Below, in pieces: positions 6,992-16,298 of a stretch of DNA of 64,000 nucleotides. The notes beneath the pieces were generated by a model. It saw only the letters and a list, made by a program, of their open reading frames with translations. It was not told where the DNA came from and searched no databases. The translations under genes and the position numbers were made by a program. Position 1 is the first letter of the stretch. Each line of letters starts with the position of its first letter. Location of the stretch: NCBI GenBank assembly GCA_023430975.1, contig JAEYYB010000131.1, forward strand, positions 30,826 to 94,825, given 5' to 3'. The DNA comes from Bacillota bacterium. GTDB lineage: Bacteria > Bacillota > Clostridia > Acetivibrionales > DSM-2933.

Positions 6992-9379
6992 TTATTCCTC
7001 ATATTTTTCTCCATCTTTTGGATCCCTGGAGTACTTGTGATCAAATACAGCCTCTGCAATATGACCATATCCCCAATGGCTTGCCGGTACATCCTTAAAC
7101 GGTAGTGCTTTTCCATTTAAAGGCCCTCTGTATAGCCATCTGTTGATCATGGTAACTGCTTCCGCTCTTGTTACCTGATTTTTAGGATAAAACTTTCCAG
7201 CACTTCCAACTACTATTTTACATCTGTATAATTCTTCAATGTACTTGCCTGCCCAATAATTCTTAGTGTCACTAAAGAAGAAGTCAGCCTCATCAATTGA
7301 TGATTCTTCCATGCCAAGGCATCTGCATATAACCGCAGCAAGTTCTCCCTTAGTAATATTTGAATCCGGTTTAAATAGTGTAGCAGTCGCCCCTTTAAAG
7401 AACCCGCTGCTCACAGCAGCATTAACTTCCTTAAATGCCCAGTGGTCTTTACTTACATCTTTAAAAAGCTGCTTATCAGAAGATGTAGTAAGACCTAAAA
7501 CCCTTACTATTAAAGCTGATATCTCTGCCCTTGTTATTGGCTTATCTGGCTTAAATGTACCGTCTTTATAACCGTTAATGTATTTATTATGACTGCCAAG
7601 AACTGCTTTCTTGGCATATAGCTTTATCTTTAATATCGATTTGTTATCATCCACTGTATTGTCAGTGGAATTTGTACTGCTGATGTTAGCTGCAACAGTA
7701 ACCTCTTTATCTGCACCGTCAAATGCTTCAGCCTTAACGGTATACTTTACAGTGTCTTCCTTGTTTCCTTGTAAAGTACCTAAATCCCAAGTTATCTTAT
7801 TTCCTGCAACAACCCCACCCGAACTATCGACAAATGTGGTGTTGGCTGGTATATCTGCTGAAAGCTTTACATTTCCTACCTCAGTGCTCAACCTATTTCT
7901 GTAATGAATTGTAAATACGATGTTCTGGCCTGCATCATATGCTGTTTTGTCTGAGCTTAATGCTAGGGACAAATCGCTGGGTATAACCTGAGGTATTGCA
8001 GTTGGTAAAGGCTGCACTGCAGTTGGCTGCGACTGTACCGGTACGTATGGTACCGATACATTTTGCACAGGTGTTGCTGTAGGTGTTGGTGTGCCTTTTG
8101 TTGGTGTTGATGTTGCTTTTGTCGATGTTGGTGTTGATGTTGATGTTGGTGTTGATGTAGGTGTTGGTGTAGGATTTACTTTGAGTGGATCAACAGTTTT
8201 TAACTGTCCTTCTGGAACTATAATATAAGCATAATCATTTAGCGAATACAAGAGTTGAACACTAGCGTCTCTATCATTTTCATAATACTCCAAAACTATC
8301 TTATATGCTTTATCTTTCTTCAAACTCATTGCAATGCTTTCATTTATTGTAACAGCATGATTATTCCAATCGTCAAACAAGCAGGTGACCTCTCCATTAC
8401 CATCCTTATCAAAATATAATCTGACTCCATCATCAGATTTTGTTTGGAATTTGTAATTTCCATTGTATTCTGGAACAAAGTAACCTGTCCACCTTACCGA
8501 AAAATAATCACTCGGTGTACTAATGCCATCAGTATTTTTTACTCCTAAAGTGCCCCAATTAAAATTAATTTCTTTATCTATCCTTTCAAAACGCTTGAGA
8601 TTTGTATCAAAAGGATTGTTTCTCACATCATCCCACTGATAGTACTCTCCTAACAGACCGTTTACAAGATTCTGACTTGGTATTGGTGTAGGAGTTGATG
8701 TTGCACTGGTGGCAGGTGCGCTTGTAGGTGTATTTGTAGGCTTCTTAGTGGGTGTATTTGTAGGTGTATTTGTAGGTGTATTTGTAGGCTTTTTAGTGGG
8801 TGTATTTGTAGGTGTAGGTGAACTTGGTTCAGATATAGTGATTTGTCCTTTATTCGCCATGCAGTCTATTTGAGAAAGCTCATATTGCTTTTTAGAACTA
8901 TTGTAACTGTATGCCGATACCTTCAAATTATCTATGGTTAATTCACTATTAGAATTACCTATAATCTTAAATCGAATTTTAGCAATTTCTTCATTACCTT
9001 TTAATGCATCATATTGTGTTGAATAAAACGAAAACTCAATTCCATTTATATCCCCATCTACATCTCTTAAATCTGGTGTTCCTAAATAATTTATTATTCT
9101 TGCATTTTTAATAATTTCTACTTTATTTAGACAATTCTTATTAAATTTAAGGTTAAAACTGAAATACCCTACTCCACTATCAGGTGCATTCAAAAAACTA
9201 ATCGGTATTTCAACGGTATCTCCTACTTTTCCTGATGCTGATCCAACAGCAATTGTTGGCGATGCAGTTGGTGCCCCAAACGAAATCACCGGCAAATAAA
9301 CCAGCATATTAAACAGTACAAGCATCAAACAAATTATCTTTTTTACATTAGAATATCTTTTCCCATCCTTTAATAACAT
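6992..9379 (-). CDS. Cell-surface scaffoldin-like protein: cohesin, PA14, DUF11-type repeat, three SLH domains
   Basis: Exported protein of about 795 aa that would hold one dockerin-bearing partner on the cell surface. A signal peptide (about residues 1-36, ending SFGA) precedes a cohesin domain (about 40-185; GKVGDTVEIPISF, LNLKFNKN-like strand). Then come a Thr/Pro linker, a PA14 domain (about 240-400; WTGYFVPEYNGNYKF, SDDGVRLYFD), a second Thr/Pro linker, a DUF11-like domain (about 470-595), and three SLH repeats (TRAE-type motifs) that bind secondary cell-wall polymer. Single-cohesin SLH proteins such as OlpA of C. thermocellum are the closest functional analogues. A PA14 domain between cohesin and SLH is unusual. 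The start at 9379 is chosen although its GGGAGG lies 12 nt away, because the ATG nearer to it abuts the site. Confidence 0.85.
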   Translation of the reverse strand: MLLKDGKRYSNVKKIICLMLVLFNMLVYLPVISFGAPTASPTIAVGSASGKVGDTVEIPISFLNAPDSGVGYFSFNLKFNKNCLNKVEIIKNARIINYLGTPDLRDVDGDINGIEFSFYSTQYDALKGNEEIAKIRFKIIGNSNSELTIDNLKVSAYSYNSSKKQYELSQIDCMANKGQITISEPSSPTPTNTPTKKPTNTPTNTPTNTPTKKPTNTPTSAPATSATSTPTPIPSQNLVNGLLGEYYQWDDVRNNPFDTNLKRFERIDKEINFNWGTLGVKNTDGISTPSDYFSVRWTGYFVPEYNGNYKFQTKSDDGVRLYFDKDGNGEVTCLFDDWNNHAVTINESIAMSLKKDKAYKIVLEYYENDRDASVQLLYSLNDYAYIIVPEGQLKTVDPLKVNPTPTPTSTPTSTSTPTSTKATSTPTKGTPTPTATPVQNVSVPYVPVQSQPTAVQPLPTAIPQVIPSDLSLALSSDKTAYDAGQNIVFTIHYRNRLSTEVGNVKLSADIPANTTFVDSSGGVVAGNKITWDLGTLQGNKEDTVKYTVKAEAFDGADKEVTVAANISSTNSTDNTVDDNKSILKIKLYAKKAVLGSHNKYINGYKDGTFKPDKPITRAEISALIVRVLGLTTSSDKQLFKDVSKDHWAFKEVNAAVSSGFFKGATATLFKPDSNITKGELAAVICRCLGMEESSIDEADFFFSDTKNYWAGKYIEELYRCKIVVGSAGKFYPKNQVTRAEAVTMINRWLYRGPLNGKALPFKDVPASHWGYGHIAEAVFDHKYSRDPKDGEKYEE

Positions 9380-9497
9380 AAAAATAATCATCCTCCCCAA
9401 AAAATAAATATTTAAAAGATCATCAACCCGAACATACCGAAGCCCTTAATAAGCATCTCTAGCTGTAATCATCTTTATTATATAAAGCATCAAGAAT

Positions 9498-9527
9498 ATT
9501 ATATCAAATAAGACAAAAATGTGTAAA
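9498..9527 (-). promoter_or_regulatory. Promoter of the cohesin-SLH gene
   Basis: TTTACA (9522-9527), an 18 bp spacer and TATAAT (9498-9503) on the minus strand. This predicts a 5' leader of about 110 nt before the ATG at 9379. The rest of the 9401-9910 gap holds one hairpin repeat (9785-9885) and no gene that I can see. Confidence 0.7.
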
Positions 9528-9784
9528 CCTTTTTCTACATTTCTATCCTTATTTCCAAAGATTTGCAAATTTATTTTTTGATATTCGGATAAATTGAGAT
9601 AAGAATTGGTCACAAAATGTTAAATTAAAACGAAAATGGGAGTTTATGCTCCCAAGATAAGTAAAATCATAATTTAATTTTACAAAATGTTTCTATACTT
9701 ATTTTAATTTAGATCGCTTGTCGTTTCAATGCTCTTTTTTGGCATAATATGCACTAAATTGTTTTAGGTATGTAAAATCAATTT

Positions 9785-9885
9785 ATATTAAAAGTGATAA
9801 ATCTATTACATTTGTCTGTCGCAAATTCCGTTGAACCGTTCGCTATTTGCTCCGCCAAATGTAAGATTATTAACACTTTTAATAT
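9785..9885 (+). repeat. Hairpin repeat family 1, copy 1 (101 bp)
   Basis: Near-complete copy of the window's main repeat. It has outer inverted ends ATATTAAAAGTG / CACTTTTAATAT, a second matched segment TTACATTTG / CAAATGTAA, inner GCAAAT / ATTTGC, and a central GAACCGTTC. The whole 101 bp folds as one long imperfect hairpin. It lies just beyond the stop of the AraC-type regulator. Confidence 0.9.
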
Positions 9886-9910
9886 AGTAATATTTTAGTC
9901 ATTCCTTATA

Positions 9911-11494
9911 TTATGAATTTTTATAGTTATTAGGGCTTAAACCTGTGAATTTTTTGAAAACCCTGCTGAAATGCTCCACATTGGCATAGCCTATGCTAAC
10001 ACCTACCTCATAAACCTTCAAATTGGTGGTTTCAAGAAGTTCTTTGGCCTTTTCTATCCTTACAGAAGTAAGGTAGTCTGTAAAAGTCTGACCTGTTTTT
10101 TTAGTAAATATATTGCTTAAGTGGCTTTCGCTCAACCCCACAAAATCACTTGCCATTTTAAGGGTCAAATCATTGTGATAATTATTGCGAATAAATTCCT
10201 GAACCCTTAGTATGGCCCTGTTTACCTTGACATCACGCTTTTCCTTTAAATAGCTTACAACTATATCAGTTATATCCTTTATCCATTCGTTAATCTCTTC
10301 CTGGGTCTCAAATTTTGCTATTATGTCGTAGAAATCTAGATTTTGTCCAAAAACCTCAACAGTATCATAGCATTTCTCGTTAATAAACTTTATAATAATG
10401 TAGATTATCTCCATATAACTTGCATAGATTTTATCAAGTCTGCCGGGATCTGAATTTCTGATAAGCTTAAGAAGTACTTCAAGCTCATATTGTGCTTTAT
10501 CTTTATCTGCCTCTATCAAAGTTCGAATAAACTTTTCTTCCTTACCAAATATGCTGTCAATTTTTTTGGGTGTAATCTTATTTGATATTTCAGGAGTAAT
10601 GATTGTACCTTTACCAAATACAAACCTGAGCTTAACATTATATCTTGCTTCCTCATAAAGCTCCCTGATATTTTTATCCCCTGTACCAAGTGAGCTAATA
10701 CCCGCCGATACACTGATTTCCATGTTATCATGAAGACTGTTATTTATGATTGTTACAATATCATATACTCGATCCATAAGATCATCCATATTATTGTACT
10801 CTAATGTCATAAACAGGAGGTACTCCTGTGGTGAAAGGACAATACTTTCTCCACAGCATACATCCCGCATTGTCTTATCAATTTGGCTTTTAATACTTTC
10901 GGAAAAATCACCTATGGTATTTCCATCATATTTTTCACTTATGGATTGGAAGTCGTCAACCCATAAATAGCACAAAATCAAATTATTTAACTTAAATTTG
11001 AGGCCATACTTATTCATAGCCTTTTCCATATCATCATTTTTTTCTGTTTCCAGCATATGTTTTAGCAATCTATCCTTTGAAGAACTAAAATCCGTATTGG
11101 TGATTACTGAAACATCTGGATTTTCTATTTCAATATCGCTAAATTTTCCTTGCAGCTTCTTAAAGTATCCACTATTTAATTCCGAGTTAAGCATATAGTC
11201 TGAAACACCCTGCCTGAATGCTTCTCTTGCTAAATTAAAATCGGAATTTTGTGACATAGCTATCATAAATGCTCTAATATCAATACTCTTTAAATAGGAT
11301 ATAATACTTAAAGCTTTTTTGGAATCTATATCCATGTTAACGATTATAAGTTTGATATCATTATATTGGTTCAATATCTTAATTACTTCATTTTTGTTTT
11401 TTGCTTCTAAAATTTCATAAGAGCTTTTTTTAAACCAACTAACAGTGTAACAGATTGCAGTATCATCAAATGAAATCAACAGAACTCTAGTCAT
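9911..11494 (-). CDS. AraC-family response regulator (YesN type)
   Basis: Two-component response regulator of 527 aa. The N-terminal receiver domain (about 1-120) has an acidic site and a phosphoacceptor-like Asp in VNMDIDS. The usual Lys near the end of the domain is replaced (YMLNSE instead of a YxxKP motif), so signalling may be altered. A central GGDEF-like but inactive region (about 165-300, ISVSAGISS) is usual for YesN proteins. Two AraC HTH motifs end the protein (about 430-527, SESHLSNIFTKKTGQTF and GYANVEHFSRVFKKFTG). AAGGGG lies 7 nt before the ATG. No cognate histidine kinase is adjacent. Many YesN-type regulators control carbohydrate uptake, but no target is evident here. Confidence 0.85.
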   Translation of the reverse strand: MTRVLLISFDDTAICYTVSWFKKSSYEILEAKNKNEVIKILNQYNDIKLIIVNMDIDSKKALSIISYLKSIDIRAFMIAMSQNSDFNLAREAFRQGVSDYMLNSELNSGYFKKLQGKFSDIEIENPDVSVITNTDFSSSKDRLLKHMLETEKNDDMEKAMNKYGLKFKLNNLILCYLWVDDFQSISEKYDGNTIGDFSESIKSQIDKTMRDVCCGESIVLSPQEYLLFMTLEYNNMDDLMDRVYDIVTIINNSLHDNMEISVSAGISSLGTGDKNIRELYEEARYNVKLRFVFGKGTIITPEISNKITPKKIDSIFGKEEKFIRTLIEADKDKAQYELEVLLKLIRNSDPGRLDKIYASYMEIIYIIIKFINEKCYDTVEVFGQNLDFYDIIAKFETQEEINEWIKDITDIVVSYLKEKRDVKVNRAILRVQEFIRNNYHNDLTLKMASDFVGLSESHLSNIFTKKTGQTFTDYLTSVRIEKAKELLETTNLKVYEVGVSIGYANVEHFSRVFKKFTGLSPNNYKNS

Positions 11495-11814
11495 TTTAAA
11501 CCCCTTTTATAAATATGCAAAAAATATATCAACATAAAATAAATTTTATCATACTTTCTACATTTATAAAACTATTTTTGACATATGTTTTAAGGAAAAA
11601 TCATTATTAATTATTATTCATAAAAACAAGTCGAATAACAAATTATCATTACAAAAAACTATAACCTTAATAAAACAATCCATTTAACAAACTAACCGTT
11701 TTGAATTGCCTATTAAGGTCTATAATTTACTCTATTGTTCATTTTTATACTCAGCCAAATGCCGGGCTTAGCAGCAACCCTTATGAAACTTCATTAGTAA
11801 TATCTTACCATTCC

Positions 11815-11976
11815 TTATCTTCTTTTACTAATGAGATAATATACCCCAAATCCTATTGCTGCAAGAATTATAAGTGGCATTAAAAGTTTTACAAGAAAAC
11901 CAAGAACCCTTAATACAATTATAACTACTACAACGGCCAATATAATACCAACAATGCCTTTCGTTCTATTATCCAT
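11815..11976 (-). CDS. Small hydrophobic membrane protein, 53 aa
   Basis: Short gene with an ATG at 11976 and an ideal AGGAGG 8 nt upstream. The product starts MDNRTKGIVG. It then has a long hydrophobic stretch (about residues 8-29), a single Arg/Lys interruption, and a second hydrophobic segment (about 31-49), ending in KRR. It is probably a two-pass or hairpin membrane peptide. I do not recognise the family. It stands alone between the AraC-type regulator and the hydrogenase-maturation operon. The 11495-11814 stretch beside it holds no recognisable feature. Confidence 0.7.
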   Translation of the reverse strand: MDNRTKGIVGIILAVVVVIIVLRVLGFLVKLLMPLIILAAIGFGVYYLISKRR

Positions 11977-12122
11977 TTGCTCTTCCTCCTGCTTTGGTTT
12001 TTATAATTAGTTTTTTAAATTGATTATTTTAATTTATTATACACAATATTTTAATATTTTTCTAGATATAATTAATATTTTTTATAAAATTATTAATTAA
12101 TTTCAATAGAACTATTAACCTT

Positions 12123-13277
12123 TCATATATTGCATGAAATTTCTCTCAAAGCATTCAGTGTTATATCAATTTCATCAGCAGTGTTGAAAGGACCAGGACT
12201 GAACCTTACAATACCGGTTTTAACAGTACCTAACGTCTGATGTGCAAATAACGAGCAATGCAATCCTGCACGAGTCGCAATATTATAAACCCTGTCAAGT
12301 ACATAACTCACTTCAGTGGAATCAACATCAATAAAGTTTATTGCCACAATGCCCGAGTTAGAATCTATATTGTTTTTACTGTATATTTTTATTTTGCCAA
12401 TTTCCTCTATACCCTCATGCAGGGTTTTAATCAGATTATATTTAATTTTTTTAATTTTTTCAATTCCTACTTTTTCGATATAATCAATACCCGCTCCCAA
12501 TCCAATAATACCGGGAGTGTTTAGTGTTCCGCTTTCCATATTATCCGGCAACATTTCCGGCTGGAATATAATTTCAGAATGACTTCCCGTACCACCATAT
12601 ATAATTGGCGATAGCTTTAACCCGTCTCTTATGTATATTGCACCTGTTCCCTGCGGACCTAAAAGGCCTTTATGACCAGGGAAAGCCATCATGTCAATAT
12701 ACATATCTTCAACATCTATTTTGATAGAGCCTGCTCCCTGTGAAGCATCCAACAAAAAGCAAATTCCTTTTTCATTAGCTATCCTTCCCATATCCTTCAC
12801 CGGCATTATTATGCCATTTACATTTGATGATAAGGTACTTACCAAAAGCCTGGTATTTGGCTTAATTGCCTTTTTAATATCTTCAACATCTATTTCTCCG
12901 TATTCGTTGCAATCAACTACTGTAAATTCTATTTTTCTATCTCTCTTTAGTGTATTTAGGGGTCTTATAACGGAGTTATGCTCCATTGATGTTGTTATTA
13001 CATGATCCCCTTCCTTAATATACCCTGATATTCCTATATTTAAAGCTTCTGTTGCATTCTTTGTAAAACAAATCCTCATAGGGTCCTTAATATTAAAAAA
13101 TGCACCTATTATTTCCCTGACTCGCATTACCTCCACAGAAGCCTTTATAGACAAAGAGTGCCCTCCCCTTCCGGGGTTCGCACCATATTCCTTCATACAT
13201 TTCATCATTTCTTCATATACAGCATCAGGCTTTATAAAGGACGTTGCCGCATTATCGAGATAAATCATGGCATTCAC
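12123..13277 (-). CDS. Cysteine desulfurase-family aminotransferase (class V)
   Basis: PLP enzyme of the NifS/Csd type that takes sulfur from cysteine to a persulfide. YLDNAATSFIKP at the N terminus, the PLP-lysine context AFPGHKGLLGPQG (Lys near residue 203) and the late GLHCSLFAHQTLG loop with the candidate persulfide Cys are visible. The sequence fits the EF2568-like subgroup (TIGR01977) often found beside sulfur/selenium-carrier proteins. A GTG at 13277 has GGAGG 5 nt upstream and directly follows the hydF stop, so it is preferred to the ATG at 13268. As last gene of the H-cluster maturation operon it may supply sulfur for iron-sulfur clusters; that role is inferred. Confidence 0.88.
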   Translation of the reverse strand: MNAMIYLDNAATSFIKPDAVYEEMMKCMKEYGANPGRGGHSLSIKASVEVMRVREIIGAFFNIKDPMRICFTKNATEALNIGISGYIKEGDHVITTSMEHNSVIRPLNTLKRDRKIEFTVVDCNEYGEIDVEDIKKAIKPNTRLLVSTLSSNVNGIIMPVKDMGRIANEKGICFLLDASQGAGSIKIDVEDMYIDMMAFPGHKGLLGPQGTGAIYIRDGLKLSPIIYGGTGSHSEIIFQPEMLPDNMESGTLNTPGIIGLGAGIDYIEKVGIEKIKKIKYNLIKTLHEGIEEIGKIKIYSKNNIDSNSGIVAINFIDVDSTEVSYVLDRVYNIATRAGLHCSLFAHQTLGTVKTGIVRFSPGPFNTADEIDITLNALREISCNI

Positions 13278-14510
13278 CTATTCCTCCAGAATCATCAAGG
13301 CCAAAGGAAACGGAGCTAATGCCCTTTCCAGTATGCCCTGAACATATGCTATCAACATGCCGTAATTGGTAATTGCTACATTATTTGCTTTTGAGAAGTT
13401 TATCCTGTACTGCATTTCCTGTTTGTTCAGCATACAGCCTCCACAATGAATGATCAAGTCATATTTTTCTATATCCTTTGGGAAAAAGTTGCCAGAAGCC
13501 CATTCAAACTCCACTTCTCCGCCGCTTAACTGCCTCACCCATCTTGGAATTTTCACCTTTCCAATATCGTCCGCTTGTCTATGGTGGGTACACCCCTCTA
13601 CAACAAGTACCTTGCTGCCGCTTTTAAGGTTTTCTATCCGCTTAAGACCTCTGACCATTTCCATCAATTCACCCTTATATCTTGCAAACAATATGGAAAA
13701 TGATGTTAGAGGAATATCCTCAGGAACATCTGCCGAAACCTTTAAAAAAGCCTGCGAATCTGTTATTACCAGTGAGGGTCTTTTATTAAGGTTCTCAATT
13801 GTTTCCTTGAGCTCATATTCCTTTGTAATAACAGCCATTGCATCGTTTTCAATAATGTCCCTGATTGTCTGCTGCTGTGGTAAGATCAATCTCCCCTTAG
13901 GTGCCGCCTTATCTATTGGCGTAACAAGAACCACAAAATCTCCCGGCTTTATAAGGTCACCGCATATACTTAAATCTTTATCATCATAGACTGCATTTTC
14001 CGATATGATTTTTTTTAGCTCTTCAATGCCTGTTTTTACGAGGGAACTGATACCTATTACCGGAATTCCCAATTTGTTTCTTATTTCATCTATGTCATCA
14101 CCTGATAATGGCCTTAAATCTACCTTATTCATTGCACATACAACCGGAATATCTCTGCTTTTTACCTTTTTGATAAAATCCAGTTCAAAATCAGTAATGC
14201 CTTCCTGTGCGTTTACTACAACTATGGCAAAATTGGTTTTTCTTAATACATCATATGTTTTTTCAACTCTTAAGTTTCCTAAATCGCCCTCATCATCCAT
14301 CCCTGCCGTATCAATTATAACTACCGGGCCTATTGGCAAAAGCTCCATCGTTTTATAAACAGGGTCTGTAGTTGTTCCAGGCACATCTGAAACAACAGCC
14401 AACTCCTGGCCTGTGAGTGCGTTAATAAGGCTTGATTTACCTGCATTTCTCCTTCCGAATATTGCAATATGCATTCTCTCTGAAACCGGTGTATTATTCA
14501 CAAAAATCAC
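13278..14510 (-). CDS. hydF: [FeFe]-hydrogenase H-cluster maturation GTPase HydF
   Basis: HydF is the scaffold on which HydE and HydG assemble the 2Fe subcluster before transfer to apo-hydrogenase. The N-terminal GTPase domain has GRRNAGKSS (P-loop), the TTT switch, DTAG and NKVD. The C-terminal cluster-binding region has CTHHR followed by HCGGC, the expected CxH...HCxxC ligands. Length 410 aa. The start is a GTG at 14510 immediately after aspA, with GAGG close by; a GTG at 14501 is the alternative. The gene is sandwiched between aspA and the cysteine desulfurase with no gaps. Confidence 0.96.
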   Translation of the reverse strand: MIFVNNTPVSERMHIAIFGRRNAGKSSLINALTGQELAVVSDVPGTTTDPVYKTMELLPIGPVVIIDTAGMDDEGDLGNLRVEKTYDVLRKTNFAIVVVNAQEGITDFELDFIKKVKSRDIPVVCAMNKVDLRPLSGDDIDEIRNKLGIPVIGISSLVKTGIEELKKIISENAVYDDKDLSICGDLIKPGDFVVLVTPIDKAAPKGRLILPQQQTIRDIIENDAMAVITKEYELKETIENLNKRPSLVITDSQAFLKVSADVPEDIPLTSFSILFARYKGELMEMVRGLKRIENLKSGSKVLVVEGCTHHRQADDIGKVKIPRWVRQLSGGEVEFEWASGNFFPKDIEKYDLIIHCGGCMLNKQEMQYRINFSKANNVAITNYGMLIAYVQGILERALAPFPLALMILEE

Positions 14511-15911
14511 CTACCTCTTTCCTGTACCTGGTATACCAGGCTTTGTAAGTTCTAATGGATTTAATATTTTATCTATTTTTTCATTATCTAAGACTGCTTT
14601 TTCGATCAGCATATCCCTTAATTTTTTATTTTCTGCCACGCATTCCTTTGCAAGGTTTGATGCTTCAGCATATCCTATATGTTTTATAAGAGCAGGCACC
14701 TGTACATAGCTTTCTTCTACCATTTCCCTGCATCTTTCCCTGTTAGCCGATATTCCTTTTATGCATTTATTTATAAATAACTCGATGCCGTTTCTTAAAA
14801 TATCCAACGTTTCAAGGAGATTATGTGCAATTACCGGCAAAAACGCATTTAGCTCAAGCTGTCCCGACTGAGCTGCCATAGTAATTGTCAGATCATTTCC
14901 CATTACCTGAAACGCAATTTGGTTAATAGCTTCAGGAATCACAGGATTAACCTTTCCTGGCATTATTGATGATCCTGCCTGAACCGCAGGAAGAGTTATT
15001 TCACCCAAACCGGCCCGAGGCCCTGACGCCATGAGACGCAAGTCGTTGGCAATCTTTGAAAGGTTGACACAAGAGGTCTTTAAAAGTCCTGACACCTCGA
15101 CAAATACATCATTGTTCTGGGTTGGATCCATCATGTACTCAGCCCTGGCAAGACCTAGCCCGGTCAATGACCTGAGCTTTTCAACCATAAGGAATATGTA
15201 TTTCCTGTCTGCGTTTATACCAGTTCCGACAGCTGTACCACCTATGTTCACTTGCCTCAGTCTTTCTTCAACCTTGTAAATTCTCCATCTGTCCCTGGAT
15301 ATTGCCTGTGCCCATGCACCGAATTCCTGGCCTAACATTACAGGCACCGCATCCTGAAGCTGTGTTCTTCCAACTTTGATAATCGTTGAGAATTCCTCTT
15401 CCTTTTCCTGCAAAGCCGTTTGCAGCTGCGAAAACAGCTCGCTTACAGGTTTTAACATCTTAATGGCAGCAATGCGTAAAGCAGTTGGGAATACATCATT
15501 TGTAGATTGGGACATGTTAACATGGTCTAAAGGATCAATGCTGGAATAATCGCCTTTTTTCCCGCCTATAAGCTCTATCGCCCTGTTTGCTATAACCTCA
15601 TTCACATTCATATTGGCAGATGTCCCAGCACCGCCCTGCAGCGGATCGACAACAAACTGCTCCTTGAAGCTGCCTGATAGTATTTCATCACAGGCTCCAC
15701 ATATGGCATTTGATATATCGTTATCCAAAAGCCCAACTTCGGCATTTGTGATTGCGGCAGCTTTTTTTACCGTAACCAGTGCCTTAATAAGTTCAGGGTG
15801 AATATACCTTCCAGTTATATGAAAGTTTTCCAAAGCTCTGGCCGTGTGAATTCCATAGTAGGCTTCATCCGGTATCAACATCTCACCTAGCATATCCTTT
15901 TCTTTTCTCAT
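14511..15911 (-). CDS. aspA: Aspartate ammonia-lyase
   Basis: Interconverts aspartate with fumarate plus ammonia. The fumarase/aspartase signature GSSIMPGKVNP near residue 320 carries the catalytic Ser loop. GVDPLQGGAG-like and SQSTNDVFPTALRIA blocks are also present. Length 466 aa matches the family. The ATG at 15911 has GAGG 10 nt upstream. It sits inside the hyd maturation operon. This association of aspA with hydEFG recurs in Clostridia, possibly because the lyase-released ammonia or aspartate is used in bridging dithiomethylamine synthesis; that link is inference. Confidence 0.96.
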   Translation of the reverse strand: MRKEKDMLGEMLIPDEAYYGIHTARALENFHITGRYIHPELIKALVTVKKAAAITNAEVGLLDNDISNAICGACDEILSGSFKEQFVVDPLQGGAGTSANMNVNEVIANRAIELIGGKKGDYSSIDPLDHVNMSQSTNDVFPTALRIAAIKMLKPVSELFSQLQTALQEKEEEFSTIIKVGRTQLQDAVPVMLGQEFGAWAQAISRDRWRIYKVEERLRQVNIGGTAVGTGINADRKYIFLMVEKLRSLTGLGLARAEYMMDPTQNNDVFVEVSGLLKTSCVNLSKIANDLRLMASGPRAGLGEITLPAVQAGSSIMPGKVNPVIPEAINQIAFQVMGNDLTITMAAQSGQLELNAFLPVIAHNLLETLDILRNGIELFINKCIKGISANRERCREMVEESYVQVPALIKHIGYAEASNLAKECVAENKKLRDMLIEKAVLDNEKIDKILNPLELTKPGIPGTGKR

Positions 15912-15998
15912 CGATCATCAACCTCAACATATCACATTTCGTGTTAACTTAACTCGTTAACACACGCTCATAAGGTAAGTAATTCTTCAATTATACCT

Positions 15999-16198
15999 GA
16001 GATAACGAACTGTAAAGTCATATATCAGTTCCCTTGGAATAGCCCAATTTCGGCTATTCCGCTCACTGTATATAACTATATTAAAAGTGATAAATCTATT
16101 ACATTTGTCTTAAGCAAATCCCGTTGAACCGTTCGTTATTTGCTCCGCCAAATGTAAGATTATTAACACTTTTAATATATATTACAGTTCATTATCTC
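15999..16198. repeat. Hairpin repeat family 4, copy 1, interrupted by a family 1 element
   Basis: A palindromic repeat (GAGATAAC...CTGTAAA at one end, TTACAG...TTATCTC at the other, GAATAGCC/GGCTATTC in the middle) split by the 101 bp family 1 element at 16078-16178. Without that insert it is 99 bp, the same length as copy 2 at 16200-16298. Confidence 0.8.
16078..16178 (+). repeat. Hairpin repeat family 1, copy 2 (101 bp), nested in family 4
   Basis: Complete copy from ATATTAAAAGTG to CACTTTTAATAT with the standard internal blocks. It sits inside an otherwise intact family 4 palindrome, which indicates that family 1 can move. Confidence 0.9.
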
Positions 16199-16199
16199 T

Positions 16200-16298
16200 G
16201 AGATAACGACCTGTAAAGTCATATATCGGTTCGCCCGGAATAGCCCAATTTCGGCTATTCCGCTCACTGTATATAACTATTTTACAGTTCATTATCTC
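16200..16298. repeat. Hairpin repeat family 4, copy 2 (99 bp)
   Basis: Uninterrupted copy of the palindrome, adjacent to copy 1. Its right arm overlaps the 3' end of hydE and encodes the last residues RDNEL and the stop codon. The pair may have arisen by duplication of sequence at the end of hydE. Confidence 0.8.

Noticed and set aside
8040..8830. Possible separate genes on the opposite strand of the Thr/Pro linkers
   Set aside because: Open frames here are shadows of low-complexity ACA/CCA codons in the surface proteins; they have no ribosome-binding sites or conserved features.
9392..9491. c-di-GMP riboswitch in the leader of the cohesin-SLH gene
   Set aside because: I looked for the GEMM core (GGCAAACC and related) and did not find it. 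The leader has no motif I can name.
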